From the NCBI GenBank assembly GCA_030549175.1, contig JAUKUA010000002.1:1550001-1614000 (forward strand): a DNA stretch of 64,000 nt. Direction: 5' to 3'. The notes beneath the pieces were generated by a model that worked only from the letters and a program-made list of their open reading frames with translations, searched no databases and was not told where the DNA came from. Shown here piece after piece: positions 34,733 to 45,755 of the stretch. The stretch's first letter is position 1. Every line of letters begins with the position of its first letter. Position numbers and translations under genes: made by a program. The stretch is from Lasiosphaeris hirsuta (lineage: Eukaryota; Ascomycota; Sordariomycetes; Sordariales; Lasiosphaeriaceae).

Positions 34733-36613
34733 ATGCCTACCTCTCCGACACCCCGGGAGGTGAGGCGCCTTGCTTCGGACCATGACTTTGTCCTGGGCGC
34801 CTCTCCTTCGCCCAGGCGTCTCGGGTGGTGGGCATTTCTCGCGACACACCTTTCTCTCATCGCGGCATTTGGCGCTGGCGCTATCTGTGTTATTGTTGCC
34901 ATCATATACACGAGCACAACAAGCAGGCAGATGCTCGACTGTCCATCCTGGGCGACCAACTGCGAGAAAGCCGATGGGTGGACAATCGAACACCTCGGCA
35001 CAATCCAGGGCATAATCACCCTCATCTACTTCATTGGCCTGGCGGCACTGGCCCATGTCGCGCTCGCGTTATGCGAGGCCGCTGTCTGGCCGCTCCTCAC
35101 CAAGCAGCCATTTACCATCAGGGGACTTGATGCTTACCTGGCGACAGCCCGCGGATCCATCACATCAGCCCCAGCGGCCCTCATGTCGATTAGGACGCTA
35201 GCCACAGGACTCGTACTCATCGCCGCCATTGCAGTAACGTTGATCCCCCTTGCCTCAGCGCCACTTGTCGGGTTTGCATTCACGCCGACCCGGCAGCTTG
35301 TCGAGCTGGAGGCCGACTATGTTCCCGGGGGAGGAATCACGGAGCAGTACGCGCAAACTGACCCGCCGACCTCGGTCATTGCCGGTGTCCTGGCCGAGTA
35401 TCACTCCTGGGCCACGGATCCGTCTTCCGAGCCGCTGCCCGAGTACCGGGATTGGTACATCGACCGGGTGGCGCTCAGCCAACGAGGCAGCTTCTCCGCC
35501 AGGGCCGTCAAGCTTCAGACTGTCATCTCCTGCGTGCCACACCAGGTCCAGCAGCTCAGCAGAAATGGATCATGGTGGAACGCCTTCTTGACTAACATGA
35601 CACAGACCAACAGCAACTCGAGCCAAGTTGGGGACAAGAACAGCAGCGCCGAGGTCTGGGTGCGGACCTCGCCCGAGTTGACGCTCTGGGCCAACAACTT
35701 TGAGTTCGTCTCGCCACACCGCACCCGGACAACGCTCATTTTCGCCGCGCTCAACGGCACCATTGACGGGGGAGCCCCGGCGCGGTTTGTGCATCCGGAT
35801 ATGTACGGCGCATCCGCTGTGGCCTGCGACGTGGATATTGAAGCACTAGACGACCTTCTCACCGTTGGCGACAGCCCAATTCCCTCCGACGACACTACAA
35901 CACCTGTGTTGTCGTCTCTCTCCAACCTCCAAGTCAGCCCTATCGCCGAGGGGCAGACGGACATCAACGAACTCCTTCTCTGGTTCACCGTATCGCCACT
36001 GATGGCCGGGAGCAGCGTCGACGGTACGCAGCCCATGTTCTTCAACTCCACCTCCTCCAACCGGGCGGTACCGTACACCACCTCAACCGCCGAGCGCAAC
36101 ACCTGGACCGTCGCCGGCCTCGAGGAGTTTATCCGGCTTTCCATCGGCGCCCTAGCGCAGACAACAACAACAACAACAACAAAAACCGCCACAACCCCTG
36201 ACACCAACACCAATATCACCCTCACCTTCACAACCTCCACCAAGAAACTCTCCCCCCCGCGCGCCCTCCTCCTCACAATCCTCCCCAGCCTCATCCTCGC
36301 CGTCGCCCTCGCCACGGCCGGCTGGTTGACCTACGTCCACGCGCACGACAACATCCCCGTGATGCGCACCGCGGGCGTCGGCGAGCTGCTCAAGAGCGCC
36401 CAGTCGGGCTACCTGCGCGAAGTGGCCGCCACCGACGCCGCCCGCGCCTACCTCCCGCACGAGCTGGGCGCGGTCGAGGTCATGTACGGGGTGGATAAGA
36501 ATGGGATGGCGGGGCTGGCGAGGAGCGTCCGGGGGTTCCGGGGGACGGCGGTGCAGGGCGGGAATGCGGGTGCGGGGAGGAGTGCGAGGAGGGATGGGGT
36601 CAGAGCGGTTTGA
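34733..36613 (+). CDS. Four-TM membrane protein with large glycosylated loop (626 aa from this start)
   Basis: Single exon. ATG 34733 has the best context (GCCATGCC) and begins MPTSPTPREV; in-frame ATGs at 34613 and 34535 would add 40 or 66 residues. TM segments are about 38-64, 90-118, 145-172 and 520-545. Between the third and fourth is a loop of about 345 residues with many N-x-S/T sites (for example NSNSSQ, NSTSS) and a Thr run coded by ACA repeats (36161-36186). The loop is presumably outside the cell or in the lumen. A C-terminal part (MRTAGVGELLKSAQSG) follows the last TM. This topology is that of a large family of uncharacterised Pezizomycotina membrane proteins; I cannot assign a function. 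Confidence 0.75.
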   Translation: MPTSPTPREVRRLASDHDFVLGASPSPRRLGWWAFLATHLSLIAAFGAGAICVIVAIIYTSTTSRQMLDCPSWATNCEKADGWTIEHLGTIQGIITLIYFIGLAALAHVALALCEAAVWPLLTKQPFTIRGLDAYLATARGSITSAPAALMSIRTLATGLVLIAAIAVTLIPLASAPLVGFAFTPTRQLVELEADYVPGGGITEQYAQTDPPTSVIAGVLAEYHSWATDPSSEPLPEYRDWYIDRVALSQRGSFSARAVKLQTVISCVPHQVQQLSRNGSWWNAFLTNMTQTNSNSSQVGDKNSSAEVWVRTSPELTLWANNFEFVSPHRTRTTLIFAALNGTIDGGAPARFVHPDMYGASAVACDVDIEALDDLLTVGDSPIPSDDTTTPVLSSLSNLQVSPIAEGQTDINELLLWFTVSPLMAGSSVDGTQPMFFNSTSSNRAVPYTTSTAERNTWTVAGLEEFIRLSIGALAQTTTTTTTKTATTPDTNTNITLTFTTSTKKLSPPRALLLTILPSLILAVALATAGWLTYVHAHDNIPVMRTAGVGELLKSAQSGYLREVAATDAARAYLPHELGAVEVMYGVDKNGMAGLARSVRGFRGTAVQGGNAGAGRSARRDGVRAV

Positions 36614-37480
36614 TGAGGAGAAATTCACGTTAGTAAGGAGTTGGAATGTAGTTGGATGGTGCGCTTACGCAGTAATTATGGGAGTCTCTTTTGTAAAAGC
36701 TGGTGTGCATGCATTTGTGAGCTTCTGATGATGGTTTGCGAGAGAGCTGAGGACGTTGACATCGATTTGGCGTAAAGGAGCTCATGAGTGCATCTCAATT
36801 TGCACACAAAACACAATATATAGGGGCAAACATGCCAAGACATGGAAACAGAAGAGAAAAAAAATACAAAACTTGCAACTTATTACCATGTATCATCTAT
36901 CTATCCTTTAATGATACTACTAACTTTAATTTCCGAGAAGAATCCGACTCGGAGTGTGCCCCCCTTTCTTTTGGCCCCCATTGTCAAATAGTGGCCGCAC
37001 TTGTTTGTACTGGTCCAAATCGAGGGCCGCCGAGGCAAACGACAAAAATCCGAATCCGAAACCGAGTGCAGTCCCGTCTGACCCAACCCAGCATGCCTTT
37101 GCTCTTCCTTCCAGATGTCATCTATGCATTTTAGCTACTACACAATGCACACACAATTTGCAAAATAGCAGACTTGCCATTTGCCCCGCAAAGACATGGC
37201 ACGCCTCACCTTGATGGCTGACCTCTTGTTTGCATGCTAGCCCCCTGATGCTGCTCCTCCTCGATCATTGCATTGCATTCGCGATCGCTATAGCGTTTGT
37301 AACAAGCTTACTCTAGGAAAGAGGTATGCAGGTAAAGACAAAGCGGGCAGCTCAGCAGCTAGCCCAGCAGCGGTATTCTGTTGATACAACCAAGGCATTT
37401 CCAGAGCGCAATATTTCAGAGTCCGCCACAACTTTGTTGAGTGGTTATAGCTGATATATGGAAAGATTCTTCACAACCAG
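36614..37480. other. Intergenic, AT-richer, no gene seen
   Basis: The 3' flank of the membrane-protein gene and DNA preceding the MFS relic. The frame 36784..37134 has no domain and unlikely composition. Confidence 0.4.
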
Positions 37481-37481
37481 G

Positions 37482-38115
37482 TAACCTGGTGCCGGCGCTT
37501 CTACATTGGTCTTTCCCATCGGAGGGGCTGCCATGTTGGCGACGTTTTTCTACCTTTACCTGCTGCCCAACCTACCATCGTCGGTGATCACCTGGCAAGC
37601 GAAGCTGGGCTAGATGCCGAATCTACTCGGGGTAGCTGTTTTGACGCCGTGCATCGCTTATATCCTTCTGGCGCCACAATGGGGCGGTACGGTATACACG
37701 TGGTCCAGCGCCTCTGTCACGGTGCTCTTCTCCTTCATCGCGGGATTTGGCATCTACAGGACAGGCTGCTCCCTCTCTTTCATTATCTTCGGTGCCAGCC
37801 TCGTTGCCGTTGGTGCTCATCTTTGCGCAGATTCTCGGGGGCACGGCGTGGGTGTCGGTGCCGCAGAACGTGCTGACAAGCTAGCTGGTTAGGGGGGTTA
37901 GTGGGGAGAGTACGGGGCTGGATACGGAGGTAGTGTTTTGGATACTGAGGCGACGGGGCTGGGGAAGGTCTTTGGGTTAGAGTCGACGGATGCTGTGTTG
38001 GAGATCTATGGGTTTGCGCTGACGAGGACGTCTTGTGTCACGGTGCTCAGGCTGCTGTGTTGGCGAGCGCGGCACTTATTGCTTCCGTGGGGATGGAGTG
38101 GAGGTCAATCAAGGT
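37482..38115 (+). pseudogene. Relic of a DHA-type MFS efflux transporter
   Basis: Pieces of one MFS drug-efflux protein (14-TM, toxin-efflux type) are visible in order. WCRRFYI and, after a frameshift, FPIGGAAMLATFFYLYLLPN; a TAG stop at 37611-37613; LLGVAVLTPCIAYILLAPQW with GGTVYTWSS; then a jump to LIFAQILGGTAWVSVPQNVL, a TAG, LVRGVSG, and in other frames ESTDAVLEIYGFALTRT and ALIASVGMEWRSIK at the end. The central helices between the TM7-8 and TM12-13 regions are missing, and at least three stops or frame changes are present. A dead gene with a large internal deletion. Confidence 0.75.
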
Positions 38116-40581
38116 GAACACCAACACAGAAGCGGATAACCTCCACCAGGGCGGCTTTGTCTCAAATATGACACTCCTGCAACATGGGACACGGTAAAAC
38201 GAGGAAGAGCAGGGTAAAAACCGGGCTTACTGAACTTGGGAGACTGGCAAGATCTAGGACTCGTTTGAAGAACGGGATACCTAAAAATATCTCTCCCAAG
38301 GTGCACCTGCAAAATATATTTCTTAAAACTACTGATAGTGATGGGGCCCCTCGGGCCAAGAAAAGGGGTCCTTGCCAGAAAAACGTTGCTTGCTCGGCGG
38401 GGACCAATCTTGAGTCCCTAATAACTGTGGCACATCGGGGCTTGCCAAGTCGATGCGGGAGCTTCCACATTATGTAACGTGTGCATATACGTAAAAGTGC
38501 TACGTGTATCCGTAAGTGCATGCAATTGAGTGCCGGAAGGTGCACTACTATCCCCCGAGTGGCTTTCTTCAAATGAGAAAATATTTGCGTGGTACACTAC
38601 CCCTGAAGTGAGGACTTTGGACAGCGCACAAATTGGATCGATCACGAACAGATGGAATAACCGTATTTAGAAAGAAATGGATGGGTTCAATCAAGTCGGG
38701 CTCACTGTGGGCTGGATAATTGGGAGTCACTGGCGTATTGCCCAGCTCGAAGACCTCGAACCCTTCAGTGGCCAGATGGAAGTTAGTCGCCATCTTCCCC
38801 AAGCGATGAATGACGTGAGACATTATCTAGGGAGCCTCACGATCGCATCGTCAGTGGGACAAGAGGACATGTCAAGCTTTGTGGCGTCCAAATCCTCCCG
38901 AGCAACAAGTGTTGGAGTTGCGTCATACAGGTCAGACAAGTCGCGCTTCGTCGAAAGTCTTGAACCACAAATTCGCGTCAAGAGGGTAGCTTCCGTCCGC
39001 TGTAATCCATGTTGGAAAAGTATCAAAAGAGGACGCGCAACTTGGGTTCCAAAAACGCAGACGCGAGGAGTTGTCGATGCAGCGCGGTGTAGGGATCGAG
39101 GGTGGGCCTTGCATCATGATTGTCGAAGGGCAAAACCGGTCGGATTGCGCGGTTCGAAAGGGGGCGGTAGTTTCGGGAAACCTTCGCAGCTGATCGAAGG
39201 CGGCGCAAGGCGATGCTGGTTTCCTTGTGGTTGATCTAGTTAAATTTGAAACGAGGTGGCCCGCCAAGGTGGAAGGGACATCTCTGCCAATCTGCTGATC
39301 TGGACGTGGCAACAGTGGGCTGCAATCGCTTATCTCCCCTCGAGGGCCACTCACGTCGCGGAAACACCGTTGGACGCGTCTCCTCAATTTGACCAAGCCC
39401 ACAAAATCCACACGGATGCGCGCAGCATCGGGAGCAGCACTCGTGCCCCTCTGTGTCGCCTTGGTTCCGCGCAAAATGTGGATCAACGACAAGAGAGACT
39501 GTGATTCAGGCACAAACCGCCGGCGTCCCGTCGTCCGAGACGGAGTTCGGGGCTTAGGGCTTGTCTTGAACACGCGCGCATCTTTCCGATGGATAAGGAA
39601 GTCACATTCAGTGTTGCGGGTGTGTTGGTGGATAGAAGAACCCTCGTCTGTCCTGTCAGGGGGGAGGGTGACATCATGTCCCCGGGGGGGGGGGGGGGGA
39701 GGACCCTGGGCGAGTTGAGGTACCTGGTTTCGGTACCTGCGCCAGCTCGCATGGTGGCATGCAAGATGCCGGTTCGCAATCAGTGGGGGATTGGAGTCAA
39801 ATTGGAATTACTGCATCGAACAAAGTGTGGTGCTTAATTTTGCTTCAGCTTGTGTCCCCCGCCAGGATGGTCTGGTCCTTCCTCGTCGACTGGCCAAATG
39901 AGGCAGGCACAGTCTTGTGTGGTTACTCTCGCCTGCCCACAGTTTCTAGAATGCCCAGTGTCGTCTGATGTGCTAATGGTGTGCGCTTCTTGACGCTGCT
40001 AGCCCTTCTGATTTGCCTGCACGATGGCGCTACCATGTATGTGGAGTTGAGGCACATTTTTCGTCTCCTTCCACCAGCACATCATCACCTCATGGGTATG
40101 GGTGGTCAGGTACCCGTCCCCGTCCTTTCACCTTGCATACCCGCACCCAATTCCTCTACTATGTACCTACCCCTAGGATCCTTTCCGACACTTCAAGCTT
40201 CCATCTTCCCTGCTTGCGTCCGCAAAGCCACAAAGCCACCTTCTTGCCCTTGATAAGCTCCCACAACCCCAACGCTGCAACTCGAGTCGCAACCTTGTGC
40301 TCTCACTTCTCTTCCTCTACCCCCCGTCGTCAACTCTTCTCTCCTGTCCTCGACGCTTGCATCAACCCAGATACGCCTCGCCGAGTCACTCTGCGCCTGT
40401 CATTCCTCCTACACGGCACTATACGGCACCGAATATTGTCCAAGCCTAGCGGTATCCGATTACGCGCAGATACACCCGGCACGGGTAGCACTCAGCTTGT
40501 TCTGGCCTCTTGTCGCTAGAGACCGAGCGAGTAGGATAGGTACCTCCAAGGTCGGGAAAAGAAACCACCCGATACGAGACA
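38116..40581. other. Intergenic, degraded frames, no supported gene
   Basis: Short minus-strand frames (38569..38823, 38823..39026, 38932..39573) look partly protein-like (for example FEVFELGNTPVTPNYPAHSE) but change frame and carry stops, so they may be decayed coding DNA of unknown kind. A G13 run lies near 39680-39692. From about 39960 the DNA is pyrimidine-rich leader of the glycosyltransferase gene. Confidence 0.35.
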
Positions 40582-42273
40582 ATGGGGGCCTCAATGCCAG
40601 GCCCGCATCGCTGTTTCAGTATGCGGAACCCTTTCGCCAAAGCCCTCGTCCTTACACTCGGTATATTTTTCGTCGGCGCCCTACTACTCCAGTCCGACAC
40701 GGTCGATGTACGGACGGCCATCGCAAACACAGCCACTTCGGCCAAGGAGGCCATGTCACAGCGGCCGCTGAGTAGCTTTCATCGTGGTGGCTGGGGGGAC
40801 GGGTTGCGAAACCCAGTCGAGCAGGATGGCAACCAACCGACCGTCACCCCAACACCATCATATTCCAACTACTCTCATGCTATGACTTGCGATTACGACA
40901 TGGGCCGCTTGAAGAAATGGCAAAAAAAGTACCGTCTAGGTGATAAGTTCGAATACACCAAGCGCTACATCCAGGTGGTGCAACGGGACATTCCGCGCAA
41001 ATCGATAACCAAGCTCCCGCAAATGTTCTCGCCCCAGCAGATCAAGGTTGTGGACGTGAACAAGCAATACAGGCCCGAGACATGCCCCGACCCGATGGTG
41101 GTGCCCGTCTCCCGGTCGCCTTTCCCCTCGACAGCCAACGCATCGGACTTTATGTTTGGCGTGTCAACATCTTACAAGCGATTCAGCGATCCCAAAACGA
41201 GCCCTGTCAACGAGTGGACATACTGGCTGACGGACGGGAAAGGCAACTCCAACGGCGGAAAGATGTTGCTAATGCTCGTGGATGCCTCGACTTCGGAGAT
41301 GCAGGACGCAAGCGACCAGCTCAGGGGGGCCGGGATTGACGTTGATGTGTACCGGTCGGACCCGAGTTTGGTGATGGCAGTGCGCTACCTTACACTTGTG
41401 CCCACGATGTACAACCACCCAGAGCGAAAAAACAAAAAGTGGCTCGTCACTTGCGACGATGATACCTTCTTCCCCTCTTTCCATGCGCTGGCTGAGCGGT
41501 TCAACCAGTACGATCACGAAAGACCCATGTACATCGGCACCTTGTCGGAGGATGTGAACAACATTGCGCGCCACGGATCGCAGGCCTTTGGCGGCGCTGG
41601 CGTCTTCCTCAGTGTGCCCATGGCCAAGATTGTCACTGAAAAGTACAACAGGTGCAAGTCGGATGAGAAGGTGCAAGAGTCCAACTCGGGCTGGGGTCCG
41701 CAAGGCGACATCCTGCTGCGCAAGTGCATCTACGAGAATTCCAAGACCAAGCTCACGCTGCTTCACGATCTCTGGCAACTGGACCTGTATGGCGACCCAT
41801 CGGGCTTCTACGAGTCGGGCATCAAGCCACTCTCGCTGCACCACTACCGCGGAGGTAGCTGGCACGTTGCACACCCCTGGCACTACACCAAGGTTGCGCA
41901 CGTCTGCGGCGAGGACTGCACAATGCAACGATTTCAGACAGCTGATAACTTTATCATTGCCAACGGCTTCAGCGTCGCCTTCTACCCCCAGGGCATCGAC
42001 TTTGACGTTGATCAGTTCGAGCGCACGTTCGCGGCTGCACCTGACGATAAGGGCTGGAACCTCGACTTCATGTTTGGCCCCCAGCGCGACTCGCTCCACC
42101 GGACAGGCCGCAAGATCTCGTGGGATCTCCAGGAGTCGACAGTCGAAGATGACGGCAGCGTCAGCCAAATCTACGTGCGCAAGCATGACGACTGGCGGTG
42201 GAATAACCCCGACGGCTCGCCCATGAGCAATATTGATGGTGTAGTTGAGTTGGTCTGGTTGCCGATACGGTAA
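40582..42273 (+). CDS. GT31/fringe-like glycosyltransferase, type II membrane protein (563 aa)
   Basis: Single exon. ATG 40582 gives MGASMPGPHRCFSMRNPF before a signal anchor (about 19-36, ALVLTLGIFFVGALLLQ), placing the catalytic part in the Golgi lumen; ATGs at 40594 and 40621 are alternatives. The DxD motif is TCDDDTFF (D292-D294). Downstream AFGGAGVFLSV and GWGPQGDILLRKCIY match the fringe/DUF604 GGAG and GD motifs. Length and layout fit the Pezizomycotina DUF604 group. The family transfers hexoses in beta-1,3 linkage using UDP-sugars; donor and acceptor are not predictable here. The gene is tail to tail with the Ysc84 gene. Confidence 0.88.
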   Translation: MGASMPGPHRCFSMRNPFAKALVLTLGIFFVGALLLQSDTVDVRTAIANTATSAKEAMSQRPLSSFHRGGWGDGLRNPVEQDGNQPTVTPTPSYSNYSHAMTCDYDMGRLKKWQKKYRLGDKFEYTKRYIQVVQRDIPRKSITKLPQMFSPQQIKVVDVNKQYRPETCPDPMVVPVSRSPFPSTANASDFMFGVSTSYKRFSDPKTSPVNEWTYWLTDGKGNSNGGKMLLMLVDASTSEMQDASDQLRGAGIDVDVYRSDPSLVMAVRYLTLVPTMYNHPERKNKKWLVTCDDDTFFPSFHALAERFNQYDHERPMYIGTLSEDVNNIARHGSQAFGGAGVFLSVPMAKIVTEKYNRCKSDEKVQESNSGWGPQGDILLRKCIYENSKTKLTLLHDLWQLDLYGDPSGFYESGIKPLSLHHYRGGSWHVAHPWHYTKVAHVCGEDCTMQRFQTADNFIIANGFSVAFYPQGIDFDVDQFERTFAAAPDDKGWNLDFMFGPQRDSLHRTGRKISWDLQESTVEDDGSVSQIYVRKHDDWRWNNPDGSPMSNIDGVVELVWLPIR

Positions 42274-43036
42274 TAGGGTTTCTTTACCTACCTCGCAAAA
42301 AGAACCTGCAGATAGCGCGCGCGTTGGTGATTCAACCTCCGACGCGGTCCGCGATTGCGTCAACCTGGAGCAATTGCTCGACATTTTGGCTTTCTCATCG
42401 GCTGGAGTTTTCGGGGTCTGCAGCGCACAGCGGCGGTGGCATGGAGCCACTGATACGGCATTGTATCACCTTGTGATGAATTTTACACTTTTACCTTCGA
42501 CACACCCAACAGTCGGTCGAAGGGTGAGCCGCAAGGCTATGTTGGCGTTTTTATAGCTTTTTCTTTCCCTTTGTTCACCACTTAGCGCCCTAGCGGCGTA
42601 AATCAACTTGAGGCGTGTAGGAGTTTGTAGATTAAAGAGGCACGTGAATCAAGATACCAGGCTGTCCGTCTCTAGACTTTGTTATCGCTTAGACGGATAC
42701 ATGGGTACACTCGGATTAGAAGGAATGGGTTTCTGCTCTGGAAGTGCTCCTGGCAGATAGCCTTGTGGGGAAAGCATAATGTATGACACCAATCTGCAAC
42801 CTGGGACGGTTTTGGGAATACGGGGAGTTTGATGTGACAGCTAGTCCCGTTAGACACAGTAGAGGAATGATAGATGGATGGTAATCATTCTGGCGACATG
42901 TCATCGCTAAAACCTGTGCACTGACGCAAAATAAATAAAAGGGGCTCGACGTGGCGCCATTCTATCAACAAACAAACCGCAACGCCAAATAATGCCAAAC
43001 TGCGGCTTCACATTCTGACTCTCATAGTTGCACCCC
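42274..43036. other. Intergenic between two convergent genes
   Basis: About 760 bp shared by the 3' ends of the glycosyltransferase and Ysc84 genes; short frames only, no gene seen. Confidence 0.5.
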
Positions 43037-43851
43037 TCAGTGGTGGCCCGTCTTGCCATCCGCCCCACCCGGAGGAGGTTGGTAGTGTCCATCGTTCGCA
43101 TACGCGGGCGGCAAGTCCTCGGCGCCCGTCGGCTCCGAGTACGAAGGCGGCGCCGCGCTGTACGGCTCAGAGTAATGCGAGTGGCGCGCCGACTCGGCAG
43201 CGGCCTCGGCAGCCTTTGCGTCCGCCGGCGACATCGTCCCAGCTGGGGGTGGTGGCGGCGCGCTGCCGTATGTCGACGGGCCTGCGCCGTATCCCGCCCC
43301 GTATCCCGCACCATCAACGTTCAGCCCCTGGAATGCCGTTGTAACGCCCGGGACGCCCGCCGTAGCCGGCGTCGCGGTCGGTGGGTGGCTGCTGAGCGGC
43401 CCTGCACCGCCGGGACGTGTGGGAATTCCCATGTCCTGCAGCTGTGGTCCCGCGCCGACGGGCCGTGTTGGGACACCCATCCCCTGCGGCTGCAGTCCCG
43501 CTCCCTGCGGCTGGCCGCGCCAGCCCTCGGCGCCCTTGAGGACGTCGAAGAGGGTGTGCACGGCGGCGGGAGGGGGGACCTCGCCCCGGATGATCTGATT
43601 CACCGTGATGCCCGGGATGCCGTAGAAGGCTGCGTTGGCGTCCTTACGCTCCGTCACGACGGTGCCGTCAACCTGCACGCCGGCGTAGAAGCCGCGCGAC
43701 TTGACATAGCTGTAGACGGGGTTCTTGATCACCTCGCGGAAGGGGCTTGGCTTGCGGTTCTTGGAGGAACCGCTGCCGGGGCCATCGGGGGCGGAGATGG
43801 TTGGGGTGGTGGTGGTGTTGTTGGGGTCTGTGGTTACCTGGGGCTGGGGGG

Positions 43852-43889
<38 letters not shown>

Positions 43890-44932
43890 TGTTGGGCGTA
43901 GGGATCGGTGGACGGCGGGGCGGGGTTTGCTTGCTCGGCGGTGGCAGACTTGTCCTTGCTCTTTTGTCCTTGGGGCATGCCAAAGTCGAGGGCGCCGCCG
44001 GCGCCCCAGGGGCCGGCTGTCACGGCCAGGTCGGAGCCGAGGCTCATACGCGTCCGGGTGAAGGCCTCGAGGGCCTCCCTTGTGTTGATAACGACGACAC
44101 AGTCATAGATGTCGATGCCAATCACGAACCCAGCACCAACGCTGTGGACTTGGATGCCGCTAGGTGGGCCCCAGCTACCGTCGGGAAGACGGGCAATGAG
44201 GATGCCGCTGCCGGTGGCGCCAGAGACCTGGAAACCTGCGCGAGCGGTGGTGAAGATGGCCAGGCCCTGGGCGCGGGCAATGACCTTGGAGGGAATTGTG
44301 AGAAGGACGCGAGGTTTCTTGGCCTTGGCGACTTCCGAAGGCTTATCGGCCGTTGAAGCTGTGGTTGCGCCTTGGGGGTCACCCTGAACCGGAGCTGTCT
44401 GCGGTGCTGCATCGCTATAGATGCCGTCTTCTGCAAGAAGAACGGTGTCAGCATGGGCTGGGTTACGGCTAGTATTGGGACAGGACGTACTGCAAAAGCT
44501 TCTCAATATTCTCGCCGCCTTCTCGCACTCCTTGTCCATCGTGGTTGGCAAGAAGGTCTCGGATCCCATCTTGTTTGCCAGGGCATTAAAGGGAGCGGCG
44601 GCCTTGCTGCCCCATCCCGCCAACTTGTTGCCCCAGCTTGCCTTGGCTCCCTCGCCATCGTGGCCATGCGGCTTCCCCGAAGAAGTCGGCCTAGGGGGGA
44701 AGGGGGGCGGGTGCTCGTCGGTCGGTGTCGACTCGTAGATGTCTTCGGCGTACTGCGGGTGTGCAGGATCGTAGCGCGGGATGTTGTAGTCTGGGATGGG
44801 TCTCTCGTCGGGGTGTTGCGGGGCGTGAGTTTGGGGAGCCATGGCAGGTGGTGGGCCGGGAGGAGGCGGGAAGTACGTCTCTTGCTGGCCCGTCGCAATC
44901 ACAGGCGGCTTCTGGGGGTTTGGTGCACTCAT
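43037..44932 (-). CDS. Ysc84/SYLF-domain protein with polyQ and PPxY motifs (611 aa)
   Basis: Exons 44932..44491 and 44430..43037; the 60-nt GT-AG intron has no in-frame stop, so it can be read through. Splicing joins RILRSFC to KDGIY as in homologues. A Pro-rich N-terminus is followed by the SYLF/Ysc84 domain (about 110-290) with IPSKVIARAQGLAIFTTARA, GFQVSGATGSGILIARLPDG and VVVINTREALEAF. Yeast Lsb3/Ysc84 bind actin filaments and phosphoinositides at endocytic sites. The C-terminal half is disordered: a run of about 14 Gln coded by CAG repeats (43852-43895), then repeated GxGPQLQDMGIPTRP units and two PPxY motifs (PPSY, PPAY) that could recruit WW-domain proteins. The usual C-terminal SH3 domain of the yeast proteins is absent. 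Confidence 0.88.
43852..43895. repeat. CAG/CTG trinucleotide repeat coding polyglutamine
   Basis: Almost pure GCT/GTT triplets on the plus strand; on the coding strand CAG with a few CAA, giving about 14 glutamines in the Ysc84 protein. Length variation between strains is expected. Confidence 0.85.
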
Positions 44933-45619
44933 GGTCGTTGATGCTATGTTTTATCGTTTTATCGTTCCTCGTCCTGATCGGATAGAAGTGTAGAGAAATG
45001 TCGAAGACAGTTTTGGACGTTGGTGTTCACAGTGGTGTGACGTCGTGAGAATTGTGATGAGTGCGGGGTTCATATGGAAGCTCAGACGAGGGGTTAAGCT
45101 GCAAGGGAGTTGAAAGCAAGAAACTCGTTTTATATCGGAGGCCGTTGCTTCGGCGCCAAGGGCCTAGAGGGCCTAGCATACGAAAAAATGTGGCTTTGCA
45201 TCATCGCTACGACCCGCTGGCATCCCACTTTCTTTCGCTCTCGCTTTCGCAGCACACACTTGGCGTTGGTCCCCGTCGCATGGAACTTGGCGTTGCGTTG
45301 CTGTTGATGTCATTGTGTGTGGCGCAGTCTGCCGATCTGTGGCGGCGTTCCAGAAGGATGCTGGGCTGAGCCGAAATCTCTACAGTGGCAGCTCTGCGAC
45401 GCGTCTGCCAAGACATGGATTCGCGTCGCACTTTGCAGTCTCGAGAGCAGCACCTCTCGATCCAACAACATACCTACCGTACTTCGATACCGTGCGGCTG
45501 TTTGCGAACCCACCATATACCAGCGTAAATTCTGCGCAAGCAGATCAAGATCGAGTTGTCGAGCAATTGCTATAGCAAGCGCACATGGCGCACATACAAG
45601 GCAAGGCATTAAATAATTG
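44933..45619. other. Promoter side of the Ysc84 gene, no gene seen
   Basis: Short overlapping frames (45061..45369 plus, 45207..45431 minus) without domains. Ends at the rhodopsin-like fragment. Confidence 0.4.
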
Positions 45620-45755
45620 AATGAAAAACGCGTCAATTGCATAAACCATCTTCTTGAAGTATGGGAAGCGGAAGATGCGGTAGTACATGAGTAGCACACT
45701 GATCTTTGTCCACACCAGGTTGAAGACGTACAGAATCTCGGCTACCACCAGATAT
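45620..45755 (-). pseudogene. Internal fragment of a Pth11/rhodopsin-like membrane protein
   Basis: The minus strand codes KYLVVAEILYVFNLVWTKIS followed by VLLMYYRIFRFPYFKKMVYA, the typical TM3-loop of the fungal rhodopsin-like (Pth11-related) domain. Nothing of the family's earlier helices precedes it. At about 45750 the sequence changes abruptly to an unrelated plus-strand hydrolase piece. No start or full frame remains. Confidence 0.6.

Noticed and set aside
38569..39573. Minus-strand gene made of three consecutive frames
   Set aside because: No convincing splice sites between them, several stops, and no family recognised; left as gap note only.
40013..40519. 168-codon frame just before the glycosyltransferase
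   Set aside because: Pyrimidine-rich leader translated as Ser/Thr/Pro; more likely 5'UTR.
41269..42450. 393-codon minus-strand frame opposite the glycosyltransferase
   Set aside because: Antisense shadow of a clear GT31 gene with conserved motifs on the plus strand.
43028..44356. 442-codon plus-strand frame opposite the Ysc84 gene
   Set aside because: Antisense shadow; the poly-Leu run is the complement of the polyQ codons.
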